DNA of 64,000 nucleotides from Cytophagia bacterium CHB2 (GCA_030263535.1 SZPB01000002.1:1-64000); one strand, 5' to 3'. Positions 43,460 to 52,359 are shown, counted from the stretch's first letter. Notes: a model not told the origin generated them from the letters alone. Program-made: numbers and translations.

Positions 43460-43597
43460 GATTTCAGACAAGCTGAAATCCGAAGCCCTGCGGGCGGCTC
43501 CACCGGATAGATTAACGCCAGCGGATAAAGCTTTTTGTCTTTTTCTCCGTTGGCCTTAATCTATCCGTTGGTGATAAAAAGTTAGAATTTTATTCTA
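43460..43597. repeat. Family B structured dispersed repeat, copy B2
   Basis: Hairpin GATTTCAG-ACAAG-CTGAAATC (43460-43480), then GCCC-TGC-GGGC (about 43484-43494), then a perfect 12-bp stem CGGATAGATTAA/TTAATCTATCCG (43504-43515 with 43556-43567), then AATTTTATTCTA (43586-43597). Order and tail equal copy B1, while the long stem has a different sequence. The rest of the 43272-43626 spacer shows nothing else. Confidence 0.65.
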
Positions 43598-43626
43598 GCT
43601 TTGATTTACGAATCCACATAATGGCC

Positions 43627-44490
43627 TCAATATCCCGCGACCTGAATATTGCCATTCACCGTGTTCAACTTAATGCTGCCTTCACCGCTGCCGAGACGGC
43701 CGTGCAGGGCTTTCGGCGAACTCGTTGTTGCCTGCAACGTCAATCCCACCAAATTGATCGTGCCATTCGAGACTTCCGCATCAAACTCTGCTGAAGTGAC
43801 TTTGGGAATTTGCAAACCGAGCGTGCCGTTCACGGTTTTCAACTCGCAGGCGCCGTTCTTCGGCAAAATCGTTTCGACAAAAACATTGCCGTTGATCAAT
43901 TCCGCACGCACACTGCCGCGCACGCCGGTCAGCGCCATGTTGCCGTTGGTCAATTCCGCCTTGACTGCGCCGGCAATTTCATGCAATTCCACATTGCCAT
44001 TGGCGATGGCGACCGTCGCCTGGTTTTGCAGCGAATCCACCAGAACATTGCCGTTGGCGTTTTTGATGATCGCCCGCCAGTTGCCGGGCATGCGCACGTG
44101 ATAAACCACTTCGAGGCTGCGGCCGTGCGTGTTTTGCGGTTGAACCGTTTGCACGAAAATCTCGTCATTACTGTCGCTCACCCGCACTTCGAGATTGCGC
44201 AAATAAGCCCGGGCATCTTCTTCGCTTTCGGAAGTGACGCGGCGCTTGCCCCAGATTTCCACTGTGGTTGCGCCCGGCGCGCCCACCAGATCAATCGGGC
44301 CGTTGACGCCTTCCAAACGCAACTGGCTTTGGCTCGCCACATTCACTTGAAAGGAGAACGATTCGGTTACCGTGGCGTCACCGCCGGCATCGATGCCATG
44401 ATGAATATCGCAAGCGTTAATTGAAAACAGAACGGCGGCGGCAAGCGCCGCGGCGCGCAGCGCGCGTTTTATATTGAATGATTTCTTCAT
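43627..44490 (-). CDS. DUF4097-family lipoprotein
   Basis: 287 residues. The N-terminus ends in FSINAC, a lipobox, so it is a lipoprotein. The rest is a DUF4097 beta-helix-like fold with repeating units of about 20 residues containing GN: NANGNVLVDSL, IANGNVELHEI, LTNGNMALTGV, LINGNVFVETI, TVNGTLGLQI, VSNGTINLVGL and TVNGNIQVAGY. Members are common in FCB and Firmicutes, with unclear function. Seven repeats can be read. It stands alone between two spacer repeats. Confidence 0.85.
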   Translation of the reverse strand: MKKSFNIKRALRAAALAAAVLFSINACDIHHGIDAGGDATVTESFSFQVNVASQSQLRLEGVNGPIDLVGAPGATTVEIWGKRRVTSESEEDARAYLRNLEVRVSDSNDEIFVQTVQPQNTHGRSLEVVYHVRMPGNWRAIIKNANGNVLVDSLQNQATVAIANGNVELHEIAGAVKAELTNGNMALTGVRGSVRAELINGNVFVETILPKNGACELKTVNGTLGLQIPKVTSAEFDAEVSNGTINLVGLTLQATTSSPKALHGRLGSGEGSIKLNTVNGNIQVAGY

Positions 44491-44512
44491 GATGATTCCT
44501 CCGATTGTTCAG

Positions 44513-44563
44513 CCACGGCTTGACCGTGGCTTTAGCACAGTAGATGCCACGGCCAAGCCGTGG
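44513..44563. repeat. Paired CCACGG hairpins
   Basis: Two short hairpins, CCACGG-CTTGA-CCGTGG (44513-44529) and CCACGG-CCAAG-CCGTGG (44547-44563), are near inverted copies of one another (loops CTTGA and CCAAG). They lie 23 nt upstream of the DUF4097 start, in its promoter or leader region. Confidence 0.6.
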
Positions 44564-44607
44564 TGAACATTGCTGAACTTTCCGATTGCTGCTTGGGATC
44601 GTCATTT

Positions 44608-44720
44608 AAACAACTTGCTCATTTTCTTCAAACCGCTACTCAACGCGAATGGCCGCTAATGTTTTTAATTCGCGATGATTCGCGTCTATTCGCGGTTGGA
44701 GATTGGGCAAGTTATTTAAT
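44608..44720. repeat. Family A dispersed palindromic repeat, copy A2
   Basis: Starts AAACAACTTGCTCA, contains AAACCGCTACTCAACGCG and TATTCGCGGTTGG, ends CAAGTTATTTAA. Its two arms are inverted copies, as in A1 and A3. It sits directly downstream of the barrel gene ending at 44730. Confidence 0.75.
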
Positions 44721-44729
44721 CGTCGCTCC

Positions 44730-45395
44730 TTAATTCCGCCGTCCCGGACGATATTTGCCCCACATGAATTGCAATCCCAAACCATATTCATAGCCGCTGA
44801 AATCCGAGTTCGAATTGAAATCGACGAAATGATATTTCACATCCAAATTCAGGCCGAACCAACTGGTCAGCATGAAATCCAGGCCGCCGCCGGCATAGCC
44901 TCCGGCTTTCAGCTTCGAGTTGATGGTAACTTCCTCTTTGTCCCAATATTCTTCATGCACAAAAATATCGGCGAACCAATACGGCCCGGCGCCGAACGCG
45001 GCATACGGCCGGAGATTGCTGCGGTTTTGCGGTGAAAACAAATGATAACGCACGCCCAGCAGCACCGGCACCACCGTCATCACGCGCGTGTCCTGGCCGT
45101 CAAAACGCGACACGCTTTCGATCTCGCGGCTGATCGCGCCAAGGTTGAATTCCATGAACCAATTTTCACTGGTGCGAGAGAAGAAACTGATCCAGCCGCC
45201 TGCGCCGCCGCCTTCCACCGCGTGATAGCGTTGATAATCCGTGATGACAATGCGATCCGGCGCGCTATTCATGTCCCAATACGAGCCGCGCAAACCAATG
45301 CCAGTGGCTCTCGGCTCGATTTGCGCCTGGGCATACGAGGCAAATAACGCGAACGTTGCGACGGCAACGAAAATGGCGTTGCATTTACTTCTCAT
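44730..45395 (-). CDS. Small outer-membrane beta-barrel protein
   Basis: About 221 residues. Signal peptide AVATFALFASYAQA. The mature protein has alternating beta strands: GIGLRGSYWDMNS, GGWISFFSRTSENWFMEFNL, VPVLLGVRYHLFS, YAAFGAGPYWFAD and LNLDVKYHFVDFN. It ends with FMWGKYRPGRRN. The order of blocks matches the first 220 residues of the protein at 41649 (GIGVRASYWN..., GLCFMWGSK), so the two are paralogues. ATG 45395 has GAGG 7 nt upstream. Function unknown. Confidence 0.75.
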   Translation of the reverse strand: MRSKCNAIFVAVATFALFASYAQAQIEPRATGIGLRGSYWDMNSAPDRIVITDYQRYHAVEGGGAGGWISFFSRTSENWFMEFNLGAISREIESVSRFDGQDTRVMTVVPVLLGVRYHLFSPQNRSNLRPYAAFGAGPYWFADIFVHEEYWDKEEVTINSKLKAGGYAGGGLDFMLTSWFGLNLDVKYHFVDFNSNSDFSGYEYGLGLQFMWGKYRPGRRN

Positions 45396-45565
45396 GACAA
45401 ACCTCACTTTCCAATATGTTATTGTTAGACATTTCACGAGTACATCAACTCGTCATTCAGGAAGAACCCTGTGAGGCTTAGCATCGGAGCAGAATTATTC
45501 ACAAGATTTCTGCGGAATGACAAACGAATTGACTTACACGAACCGCGATAACAGATCATTAGCGC

Positions 45566-47920
45566 TCAAAACTCCCAGCTCACCCCGATCGACGGCAGGC
45601 GCGGCAGCCACAAATCCGCGCCCTGTTCGAACGTGAGGTCGCCGTTGGGCAGACGAAAATCTTCGAAAAAATAGTTCTTCACATTGGCACGATTATAAAA
45701 ATTAATGAACTCCACGAACACGGTCACGCGCCCCTGCCCGGCGTCAAAGTCACGGCTCACTTTCACATCCATGCTGTGAAAGGCGGGATAGCGTTCGGAA
45801 TTCAATTCGCCATAAACTGTGCGATAATACCTCGTGCCATCAGGATATTGCGCCGGCTCAACCGTCGCCGGCGTGTACGGCCATCCGGTATGATATTGCC
45901 AGGCCAAATTCACCCGCCAGCGCGGCGCCGGCCGGTATGTTGCATCGAGATAAATCGTGTGGCGCTGATCGAAATTGCGCAAAACCTTCTGTCCCAAGAT
46001 TTCATCTTCAGCGATGGCATAGGCATAACTGGCCCACCAGGCCAGCTTGCCGCCGGCATCGCGCTTCGCAAAAACTTCCACGCCGCGCGCATCGCCGCGC
46101 TCCGGCTCCAGGCGCACGCGATCATCATCCACCTCCGGAAAAAATTCCAGCGAATTCGAAAGGTTGTGATAACGTGGCCGCAACTGCGACAGCCGTTTTT
46201 GATAAGCTTCGACGCGCAGATTGACGCCATTTTCAAACTGATGCTCCACGCCCAACACGCGATGCTCGGCCAGTTCTGCCGGATAAAAATCAGCGTCGCC
46301 ATCCTGCGCCTGCAATTCCTGCAAGCCCTGGGCCTGATAAAAACGACCCCAGCCCAGACGCAACACCGTTGCTTTGCCGAGCGCAAACGCGGCATGCAAA
46401 CGCGGACTGAAATTTGCATCATCCGTGTGTGAAACGCGATCGTAACGCATGCCCACTTCCACCGTCAACGGCGCGAAGAGGCGCATGCGATCGGCGAAAT
46501 AAAAACCCATTTCGTTGCCGTTCGGTTCGAGTTGCACGGCAGTGGTGTCATATTCAAAAAGCAAATCATTCGATCCGCGTCCGACGGCATAGGGATCGCT
46601 ATTGAAGTAATCGTATGCTGCGGCAAAACGCTTCAGGTTGAATCCCCATTTCAAAAAATGGCGTTCCGCCAAGCCCAGGCTCCAATCCTGCTTGATCGCA
46701 TAGAGGTTGAGACGGCGTTCTTCGAACGCATCCATGTAGACGTTGCGCCGGCCGCTGATGTAATAAATCGCGCGCCGATCCTGGCTCACGCGCCCAACAG
46801 ACGCCACCGTGCGCGAATAAAGCTGCGGCGACCAAAACGATTGCAAGCCCAGCCAGCCGTAAGAATTGCCATAGCCGGTGTCGGTCACGTCGCCGTCTTC
46901 TTCGAGATCGAGATTATCGCCGGCGTGCAACACGTTGGCAGAGAACGTGTGCCGGTTGCTCAAGCGATATTGCCACTTGCCCAGCACGTCGTAATACGTC
47001 GGCCGGAATTTGCTTTCAGGTTCGACGACTTGCATCACGAGATCGAAATAACCGCGCCGCGCCGAAGCCAGCCAATGGCCCTTGCCGTTGCCAAACGTGC
47101 CCTCGCTCATGACGCGCGCATGCAGCAGACTCAGGCCCAGCGAGGTACGATGGCGCTCCGTTTCCGGCTTGATGGTGTTGATGTCGAACACGCCGCTCAA
47201 CTTGTTGCCATATTCTGCCGTGAAACCGCCGGTCATGAGATTGATGCCGCCAATCGCCTGCACATCGATGATGCTGAGCGCGCCGCCGTTAATATCTTTG
47301 AGATGAAACGGCTCGTACAACTCCAGGCCATCGAGCAGCACCAGCACTTCGTTGTTTTCGCCGCCGCGCACGGTGAATTTTGCGGAGTAATCGCTGGCAG
47401 ACACGCCCGGCAAGCGCCGCACCGCGCGGTAAATGTCCTCGCCGAAATGTGGAATGTTTTGAATATCCTCGGCAGTCAACGTTTGCTGCGTCACCGGCTC
47501 TTCTTGCATAATGGCAAAATGCCCGGGCGTTACCACGACATCCGCCAGGCGCACCGGCGCTTCGCTCAGCTCGAATTTAACTTCGATGGCGGCATTTTCT
47601 TTGATGACTAAATTTTCCAGGCGCTGCGACTCGTAACCCACGGCAGTGGCCAGCAGCGTATACGTTCCCACCGGCACGCGGGCAATCGCGAAACGGCCTT
47701 CGGCGTCTGTGGCTGCGCCCAGGCGCGAACCCAGCACGCGCACGTTTGCGCCGATGAACGGTTCGCCGGTTTCCGCTGCGATGACGCGGCCTTTGATCTC
47801 GCCGTTTTTGATATTGTTGGCGTCGTCTGCGCGCGCGGTAGACATCACAAAAAAACTGCATACCAACAACGCCTTCTGGCACATACGCGACTTGGCAGAA
47901 TATTTAACCAGAAATCCCAC
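45566..47920 (-). CDS. TonB-dependent receptor with carboxypeptidase-like N-domain
   Basis: 784 residues. Signal peptide near 1-31. Residues about 38-118 form a CarboxypepD_reg domain (IKGRVIAAETGEPFIGANV, then GTYTLLATAVGYES). The plug has DIQNIPHFGEDIYRAVRRLP and VLLDGLELYEPFHL, and the barrel runs to the final Phe (LPSIGVSWEF). It imports an unknown ligand at the outer membrane; no TonB-box or substrate marker is clear. It starts at GTG 47920 with AAGGAGG close ahead. No SusD-like gene is beside it. Confidence 0.93.
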   Translation of the reverse strand: MGFLVKYSAKSRMCQKALLVCSFFVMSTARADDANNIKNGEIKGRVIAAETGEPFIGANVRVLGSRLGAATDAEGRFAIARVPVGTYTLLATAVGYESQRLENLVIKENAAIEVKFELSEAPVRLADVVVTPGHFAIMQEEPVTQQTLTAEDIQNIPHFGEDIYRAVRRLPGVSASDYSAKFTVRGGENNEVLVLLDGLELYEPFHLKDINGGALSIIDVQAIGGINLMTGGFTAEYGNKLSGVFDINTIKPETERHRTSLGLSLLHARVMSEGTFGNGKGHWLASARRGYFDLVMQVVEPESKFRPTYYDVLGKWQYRLSNRHTFSANVLHAGDNLDLEEDGDVTDTGYGNSYGWLGLQSFWSPQLYSRTVASVGRVSQDRRAIYYISGRRNVYMDAFEERRLNLYAIKQDWSLGLAERHFLKWGFNLKRFAAAYDYFNSDPYAVGRGSNDLLFEYDTTAVQLEPNGNEMGFYFADRMRLFAPLTVEVGMRYDRVSHTDDANFSPRLHAAFALGKATVLRLGWGRFYQAQGLQELQAQDGDADFYPAELAEHRVLGVEHQFENGVNLRVEAYQKRLSQLRPRYHNLSNSLEFFPEVDDDRVRLEPERGDARGVEVFAKRDAGGKLAWWASYAYAIAEDEILGQKVLRNFDQRHTIYLDATYRPAPRWRVNLAWQYHTGWPYTPATVEPAQYPDGTRYYRTVYGELNSERYPAFHSMDVKVSRDFDAGQGRVTVFVEFINFYNRANVKNYFFEDFRLPNGDLTFEQGADLWLPRLPSIGVSWEF

Positions 47921-48345
47921 ACCGCCTCCTTGTGATTTTTTGCTGATCTTTAGTCACCATCCGGACGCTTTTTAGTTATGGTGATTGCCGTTCATAAACA
48001 TAATTGCGCGTCATAGGGCAACACCCGGACAGCAACTGTTCGCAGGCTGACTCAAGCAAGGCCAGTGCCAATTTTCGATGGCGAGACAATTCTTTTGTTT
48101 ACAGAAGATTGTGGTGAGGTTGAAATATCGAGGTTTTGCGGAGGGAATGGGGAAATGCGGAATTTTTCCGCGAAGCGATGCAAAGAGAGAGTGAGAAATT
48201 TGTTTCAATTGTGAGCACCGAAATCGAAGTGAACAAAAATCGCTTGATTCTCAAAGCAACACGCCTTAAAATTGCGCCCACCATAAACATTTCACTCCTT
48301 GTAGTTGCCAGCAAACTCTCATACAATTTTTTGTGCATCACCCAA
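47921..48345. other. Spacer without a recognisable gene
   Basis: About 425 bases upstream of the TonB receptor. It is expected to hold its promoter, but no good match was found. Open frames reading both ways have no ribosome site or similarity. Confidence 0.45.
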
Positions 48346-48534
48346 TTGGTAGAGTGGCATTTTGATCAAACCCGCACTCATCGCGGATTAGGTCAGCCTT
48401 TGTGCAAAATTCAGGTACGAAAAATAAATGAACGGCAAAACAACGGCATGCCGAGCAATCTCTCAGAAAAGCTTCATGATCGCATTGTCGCGATTTTTGG
48501 GCGTGGTCCGCTAGTTCTACAAAGAACCAAATGA
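48346..48534 (+). pseudogene. Possible transposase/integrase C-terminal remnant
   Basis: Translates to QLVEWHFDQTRTHRGLGQPL and then NERQNNGMPSNLSEKLHD and VAIFGRGPLVLQR. The phrase WHFDQTRTHRGLGQPL resembles the C-terminal region of DDE integrases and IS481/IS3-type transposases (compare YYNxxRxHxxLGxxTP). The catalytic core is missing and there is no proper start. The stop overlaps the start of the nuclease gene by 4 nt. A chance resemblance cannot be excluded. Confidence 0.4.
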
Positions 48535-49178
48535 AAATTTCATTCGAAAAAAACTATACCGAGTCTGATGGTATTGATTACCCAGGTATTTTGTCGCAGA
48601 TCGGTGATCAGCCCATCGAAGCAATCATCTCCTCCCTCCTCGAAGAACTTCCCCACCTCTGGTATGACGCCTATCTCCAAATGACGCAGCGTCCAACCAA
48701 TGTCTGCCGCTTTACGCACGGCACGTTCGAATACATTTTCGATGATTACGGATCGCTGGAAGCTGCGGGAAAAGCCGCATACGATCGTGCTTCCGAATCC
48801 AGGCTTGTGGCGGTTTTAGGTCGGTCAAATCCCATAAAACGCAGCCGCGACGACTATCGCCTGCGCGGCTGGGTTGGCCGCACGGAAGAAAATTTTGGTA
48901 AAGAGTGGGACAAGGGGCATTTCATGGCACATTCCCTCGGCGGGGCGGTAGACGGCATCGAAGCCAACGTCTTCGTGCAGCGCCGCGATCTGAATCGCGG
49001 TTGGTCCGCCCGCGGCAAGCTTTTCCGCGAGATGGAGAAATACTGCGCCGTGCATCCCGGCACATTCTGCTTCAATCGCCCGCTCTATTGCGATCATTCC
49101 GCGCGTCCGGCATTTTTAGAGTTCGGCGTGCTCAAAAGCAACAAACAACTCTGGGTCGAGCGCTTCGACAACCGTTAG
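48531..49178 (+). CDS. DNA/RNA non-specific endonuclease-like protein (NucA type)
   Basis: 215 residues. The catalytic phrase WDKGHFMAH (Asp127-Lys-Gly-His130) matches the DRGH motif of beta-beta-alpha metal nucleases. EANVFVQRRDLNRGW supplies the metal-binding Asn146 and following conserved Gln/Arg positions. The N-terminal half is unrecognised and there is no signal peptide, so it would act inside the cell or be carried out by another system. No immunity gene is obvious. Toxin effector or ordinary nuclease both remain possible. Confidence 0.65.
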   Translation: MKISFEKNYTESDGIDYPGILSQIGDQPIEAIISSLLEELPHLWYDAYLQMTQRPTNVCRFTHGTFEYIFDDYGSLEAAGKAAYDRASESRLVAVLGRSNPIKRSRDDYRLRGWVGRTEENFGKEWDKGHFMAHSLGGAVDGIEANVFVQRRDLNRGWSARGKLFREMEKYCAVHPGTFCFNRPLYCDHSARPAFLEFGVLKSNKQLWVERFDNR

Positions 49179-49343
49179 AGCCTCGCCGCCCACCTGCCTT
49201 CCAGCCTGCCAACAGAACCATCCCGCAGCCGGCAAAAAATCTTTGCGATTGAAATTGTATTACCGAAGTATTATCATGCGGCCTGAATTTCACCGGTCAA
49301 AACCACTTTGCTCAAAAATCACTGCATGCCAAAGGATTTCATT

Positions 49344-49766
49344 ATGCCGATCTTCTACCGCAAATTGAGAAAGTATAAATATCAGGTTATGGAAGATTAC
49401 ACGGTTACGATCGCTCTCAAGCCCAAGCAAGACATCGATCATCCGTACATCTCGCTTTCTGCCGGCGGGCAGCTCACGGTGCGCAAGCGTTACGCCTGGG
49501 ATGGTCCGAGCGGGCCGACCTTCGACACCAAAAGCTTCATGCGCGGCTCGTTGGTACACGATGCCTTATATCAATTGATGCGCCTCAGCCTGCTGGATCA
49601 CAAAGCCGACCGCAGGCGCGCGGACGAAATTTTGCGGGATATGTGCAAAGCAGACGGCATGTTCTTGCCGCGTACATGGTGGGTGTATTATGGCGTCCGC
49701 TGGTTTGGCAAGAGCAGCGCAGCGCCCACGGAAGACAAGGGGGTCGAAATCATTACGGCGCCGTAG
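49344..49766 (+). CDS. DUF1353-family protein
   Basis: About 140 residues. LTVRKRYAWDGPSGPTFDTK and FMRGSLVHDALYQLMR are the DUF1353 signature; the family is often found in phages and mobile regions, and its function is unknown. The start is set at ATG 49344 because AAGGA lies 8 nt upstream; ATG 49326 is also possible. It follows the nuclease by 165 nt on the same strand. Confidence 0.75.
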   Translation: MPIFYRKLRKYKYQVMEDYTVTIALKPKQDIDHPYISLSAGGQLTVRKRYAWDGPSGPTFDTKSFMRGSLVHDALYQLMRLSLLDHKADRRRADEILRDMCKADGMFLPRTWWVYYGVRWFGKSSAAPTEDKGVEIITAP

Positions 49767-49779
49767 CCGGCCAACTTCG

Positions 49780-49860
49780 AATTTTATTCTTCTCCGATTT
49801 GAAACCGTCAATAAACGCGAATCAAAAATTGGCAGATATTCGCGCTTATTGGCGGTTTCA
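49780..49860. repeat. Degraded family B tail and family A copy A4
   Basis: AATTTTATTCT (49780-49790) equals the family B tail. Next to it GAAACCGTCAATAAACGCGAA (arm 1, from 49801) and TATTCGCGCTTATTGGCGGTTTC (arm 2, to 49859) form the inner palindrome of family A. The outer arms are worn or missing. The two families touch here. Confidence 0.55.
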
Positions 49861-49912
49861 GAGATATGCGAAAATTGTCTGAGTGAAGTGTCCCGCCCAG
49901 GTTTCCCCAATT

Positions 49913-51175
49913 TTATCGCAACAAAAGCATTCGCTTCGTTTGCATAAAATCGCCCGCGTGCAAACGATAGAAATAATACCCGCTGGCAAGTTTTTCCGCG
50001 TTGAACCAAACGATGTTGCTGCCGGCGGCTTTCTTCTCATGATCAAAAATCGTCGCGACTTCCTTGCCCAGAACATTATAAACTTTTAACGTGACAAATT
50101 CTGCTTGGGGCAGCGTGAATGAAATTTGCGTGCCAGGATTGAAGGGGTTGGGATAATTTTGTTCGAGCACAGCCGTATGCGGCACATTTTCAGGCTCTTC
50201 GACGCCGGTGACGGGCAACGGCCTGCTCCAAACGCCGCGCGCCGCCGAGAGTCCGGCAAATAATTTTCCGTCATGGCCGAACAGCGCGCTAACAAAGTCG
50301 TTGTCAATCGGTAGATTGCCGGTGATGGTACTCCACGTTGCTCCGCCATCGGTGGAGTACATGACGCCCACCTGATCAACTGCTGCGAACAGCGTGCGGT
50401 TGACAATCAAAATATCATCGATAAACGTGTTTTGCAGTTGCGCGCTGAGCGGTTGCCAGCTTACGCCGAAATCTTTCGTCACATAAATGCCGTTTGAGGT
50501 TCCGGCATAAACCGTATCGGCAACAGCTTCAAGCGTATAAACATCCCCGACGTTTGCAATGCGGCGATTGAGCCAGCTGTTTCCGTGATCTACACTCACT
50601 TGCACGTTTCCTCGCGCGCCCGCAAGCGCTGCACCCGCCAGCATGGCCCCGCTTTGGGTTACGGCAAAGGACGTTACACCCCTCAGGTCTGGGGGAAAAC
50701 CGGCGCCGGCGCGCTTCCAATTCGCCTGCTTGATAGAAGTCTTGTAAACTCCGCTCGGTTGCAAGCCATCCCAATAGTCGATTGCCGCATAAACCGTGTC
50801 GCCAAATTGCTTGACTCCGATAGCGAACGCCTGTGTTTCAAATCCCTCGTTAAAAGCGTGCCACGTTGTTCCAGCATTTGTGCTGCGGCAAATACCGCCG
50901 CCCACGAGGGCCACCCACACTGTGTCCTGGCGAACCTCGAAGCCGCGTATGTCGAAATTCATTTCGTCCAGACCGGTTTGATAAACCGCGAAGCTGGCGC
51001 CGCCATTGGCGCTGAACCAAAGTCCGGAGTTCTCACTGCCGGCAAAAATGCGCGCGCCGCTTTGCACGAAAGCAAAAACGCGATCTGCCGGCGAGGGCAC
51101 GGCCTGCCATTGCGCATGAGCCACGCTGGTCCACAATCCCAACAACACCAGAAATTTTGAGATCCCTCCTGCCAT
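49913..51175 (-). CDS. Secreted beta-propeller-like protein with type IX-style sorting tail
   Basis: 420 residues. Signal peptide (FLVLLGLWTSVAHA). The body has repeated BNR/photosystem-like units: GLWFSANGGASF, GICRSTNAGTTWHAF, GVYKTS, VQVSVDHGNSWLN, GIYVTKDFGVSW and VMYSTDGGATWS. The last 80 residues carry NYPNPFNPGTQISFTLPQ and VTLKVYNVLGKEVATI, a C-terminal sorting domain typical of FCB bacteria, ending ASGYYFYRLHAGDF and KRMLLLR. It is expected to be secreted by a type IX-like system and surface-attached or released. The target is unknown. Confidence 0.9.
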   Translation of the reverse strand: MAGGISKFLVLLGLWTSVAHAQWQAVPSPADRVFAFVQSGARIFAGSENSGLWFSANGGASFAVYQTGLDEMNFDIRGFEVRQDTVWVALVGGGICRSTNAGTTWHAFNEGFETQAFAIGVKQFGDTVYAAIDYWDGLQPSGVYKTSIKQANWKRAGAGFPPDLRGVTSFAVTQSGAMLAGAALAGARGNVQVSVDHGNSWLNRRIANVGDVYTLEAVADTVYAGTSNGIYVTKDFGVSWQPLSAQLQNTFIDDILIVNRTLFAAVDQVGVMYSTDGGATWSTITGNLPIDNDFVSALFGHDGKLFAGLSAARGVWSRPLPVTGVEEPENVPHTAVLEQNYPNPFNPGTQISFTLPQAEFVTLKVYNVLGKEVATIFDHEKKAAGSNIVWFNAEKLASGYYFYRLHAGDFMQTKRMLLLR

Positions 51176-51211
51176 TTGTGTTTACTCCCTGTTGTTCGCG
51201 TTTAATTTTTT

Positions 51212-51290
51212 AAACTCGCATAAAATTCTGAAAGTTTATTATCGACAACATTGAAATCCCACCAAAACCCTTTTTACTTTTGTAGGCAGA
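51212..51290. repeat. Family B dispersed repeat, copy B4
   Basis: AAACTCGCATAAAATTCTGAAAG (cited by position from 51212; core ATAAAATTCTGAAAG) and then TTGAAATCCCACC. It is the reverse orientation of B1/B2 and matches 61601 and 63833. It lies 55 bp before family A copy A3. Confidence 0.55.
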
Positions 51291-51344
51291 GTCTAAAGCT
51301 GCTCAAAAATCTGCGATTTTAAGTTTGTCGAAAATCCGCTGGAG

Positions 51345-51450
51345 ATAACTTGCTCACTTTTGAAACCGCGAATGAATGCGACTATTCGCTAATTTTAAGA
51401 TTCGCGTTTATTCGCGTCCCTTCGCGGTTTGTGAAATGGGCAAGTTATTT
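51345..51450. repeat. Family A dispersed palindromic repeat, copy A3
   Basis: Starts ATAACTTGCTCAC and ends GGGCAAGTTATTT. The arms carry GAAACCGCGAATGAATGCGA and CGTCCCTTCGCGGTTTGTG. The outer ends are nearly perfect inverted repeats. It lies 12 bp from the end of the gene stopping at 51463. Confidence 0.8.
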
Positions 51451-51462
51451 GAGTGACAATCC

Positions 51463-52359
51463 TTACTTAACCACCCATTCCGGTTGCGCCAGCAATTGCG
51501 CCACGAGATTGCGCAGCGCCACCTGCCACTTCAGCGGCTTGCCTGCTAGGTCTTCCCGGCGTTCTTCATGCAACAACGTTTGCAATGCTTCGTTGCTCAT
51601 GGCCTCCTGCGCTTCCAGAACCTGCACCCAAAACGGCGAGTCTTTGGCGGCAATGCCTTCCGCGCCGGCGCGCACAATGTTGCCCTCGCGATCCAACAAC
51701 ATGCCGGTGACTTGCAGAACTTCCACGGGCTTGTCTTCCGCGCTCAAAAATCGGATGCCTTCTTCGTATCCCGTTCCCAACACAACTTTTTTCCCAAACA
51801 TCCCTTTATTGGCTTTAGGATATTCGCTGAAGCCGAGCTTGAGCAGCAACACATACTCAACTTGTTGGGCTTGCATCGCTGCGCCGAGCGCGGCGCGCCA
51901 GGCTTTCGAGGGGTTCAGGATATGAATGACCATCGGCGGATATTTGTCATGTTCGAGGCGTTGCATGGCTGCTTCGGGCGGCGCGCCTTCACCCTCGGCG
52001 CTGCCGACGTAAACATAAGGCGCGCCCTTTTCCGCCAGCGCTTCGCCGGCCAAATGCTTGCCCCAACCGAGGCTATCCCAATAAGCATTCATCGCCTCGG
52101 CCAATGGCTGCAACGCTTTTTCGCGCCCGGCATAAGAAAATTCAGATTTGGTTAATTCGTCAAAGCTGAGGGCGACAAACCCGGCGGCGGCTTTATTGAC
52201 AACAGCTTTCTTGTTGTATGTTTTTAGGAACGGCGCGCCTTTCAAACGATCGGTTCGACCAGAGACAAACGCATGCAACTCCGCGCCATTCCAAACAAAA
52301 ACGGCAAACGCAACCAGCCAAATCATCATAACACATTTGGGCAACACAGGCTTGGACAT
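51463..52359 (-). CDS. Secreted protein of unknown function
   Basis: 298 residues. N-terminal hydrophobic stretch MMIWLVAFAVFVWNGAELHA, probably a signal peptide. The mature part is soluble, with GAPYVYVGSAEGEGAPPEA and EYVLLLKLGFSEYPKANKG as its most distinctive phrases. No family is recognised. Its spacing suggests its own promoter; two GC palindromes stand 50-130 bp upstream. A family-A repeat follows its stop. Confidence 0.7.
   Translation of the reverse strand: MSKPVLPKCVMMIWLVAFAVFVWNGAELHAFVSGRTDRLKGAPFLKTYNKKAVVNKAAAGFVALSFDELTKSEFSYAGREKALQPLAEAMNAYWDSLGWGKHLAGEALAEKGAPYVYVGSAEGEGAPPEAAMQRLEHDKYPPMVIHILNPSKAWRAALGAAMQAQQVEYVLLLKLGFSEYPKANKGMFGKKVVLGTGYEEGIRFLSAEDKPVEVLQVTGMLLDREGNIVRAGAEGIAAKDSPFWVQVLEAQEAMSNEALQTLLHEERREDLAGKPLKWQVALRNLVAQLLAQPEWVVK

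Noticed and set aside
48340-48420. tRNA-like sequence (GGTAGAGTGG)
   Set aside because: Resembles a D arm only; no acceptor stem or T arm can be folded.
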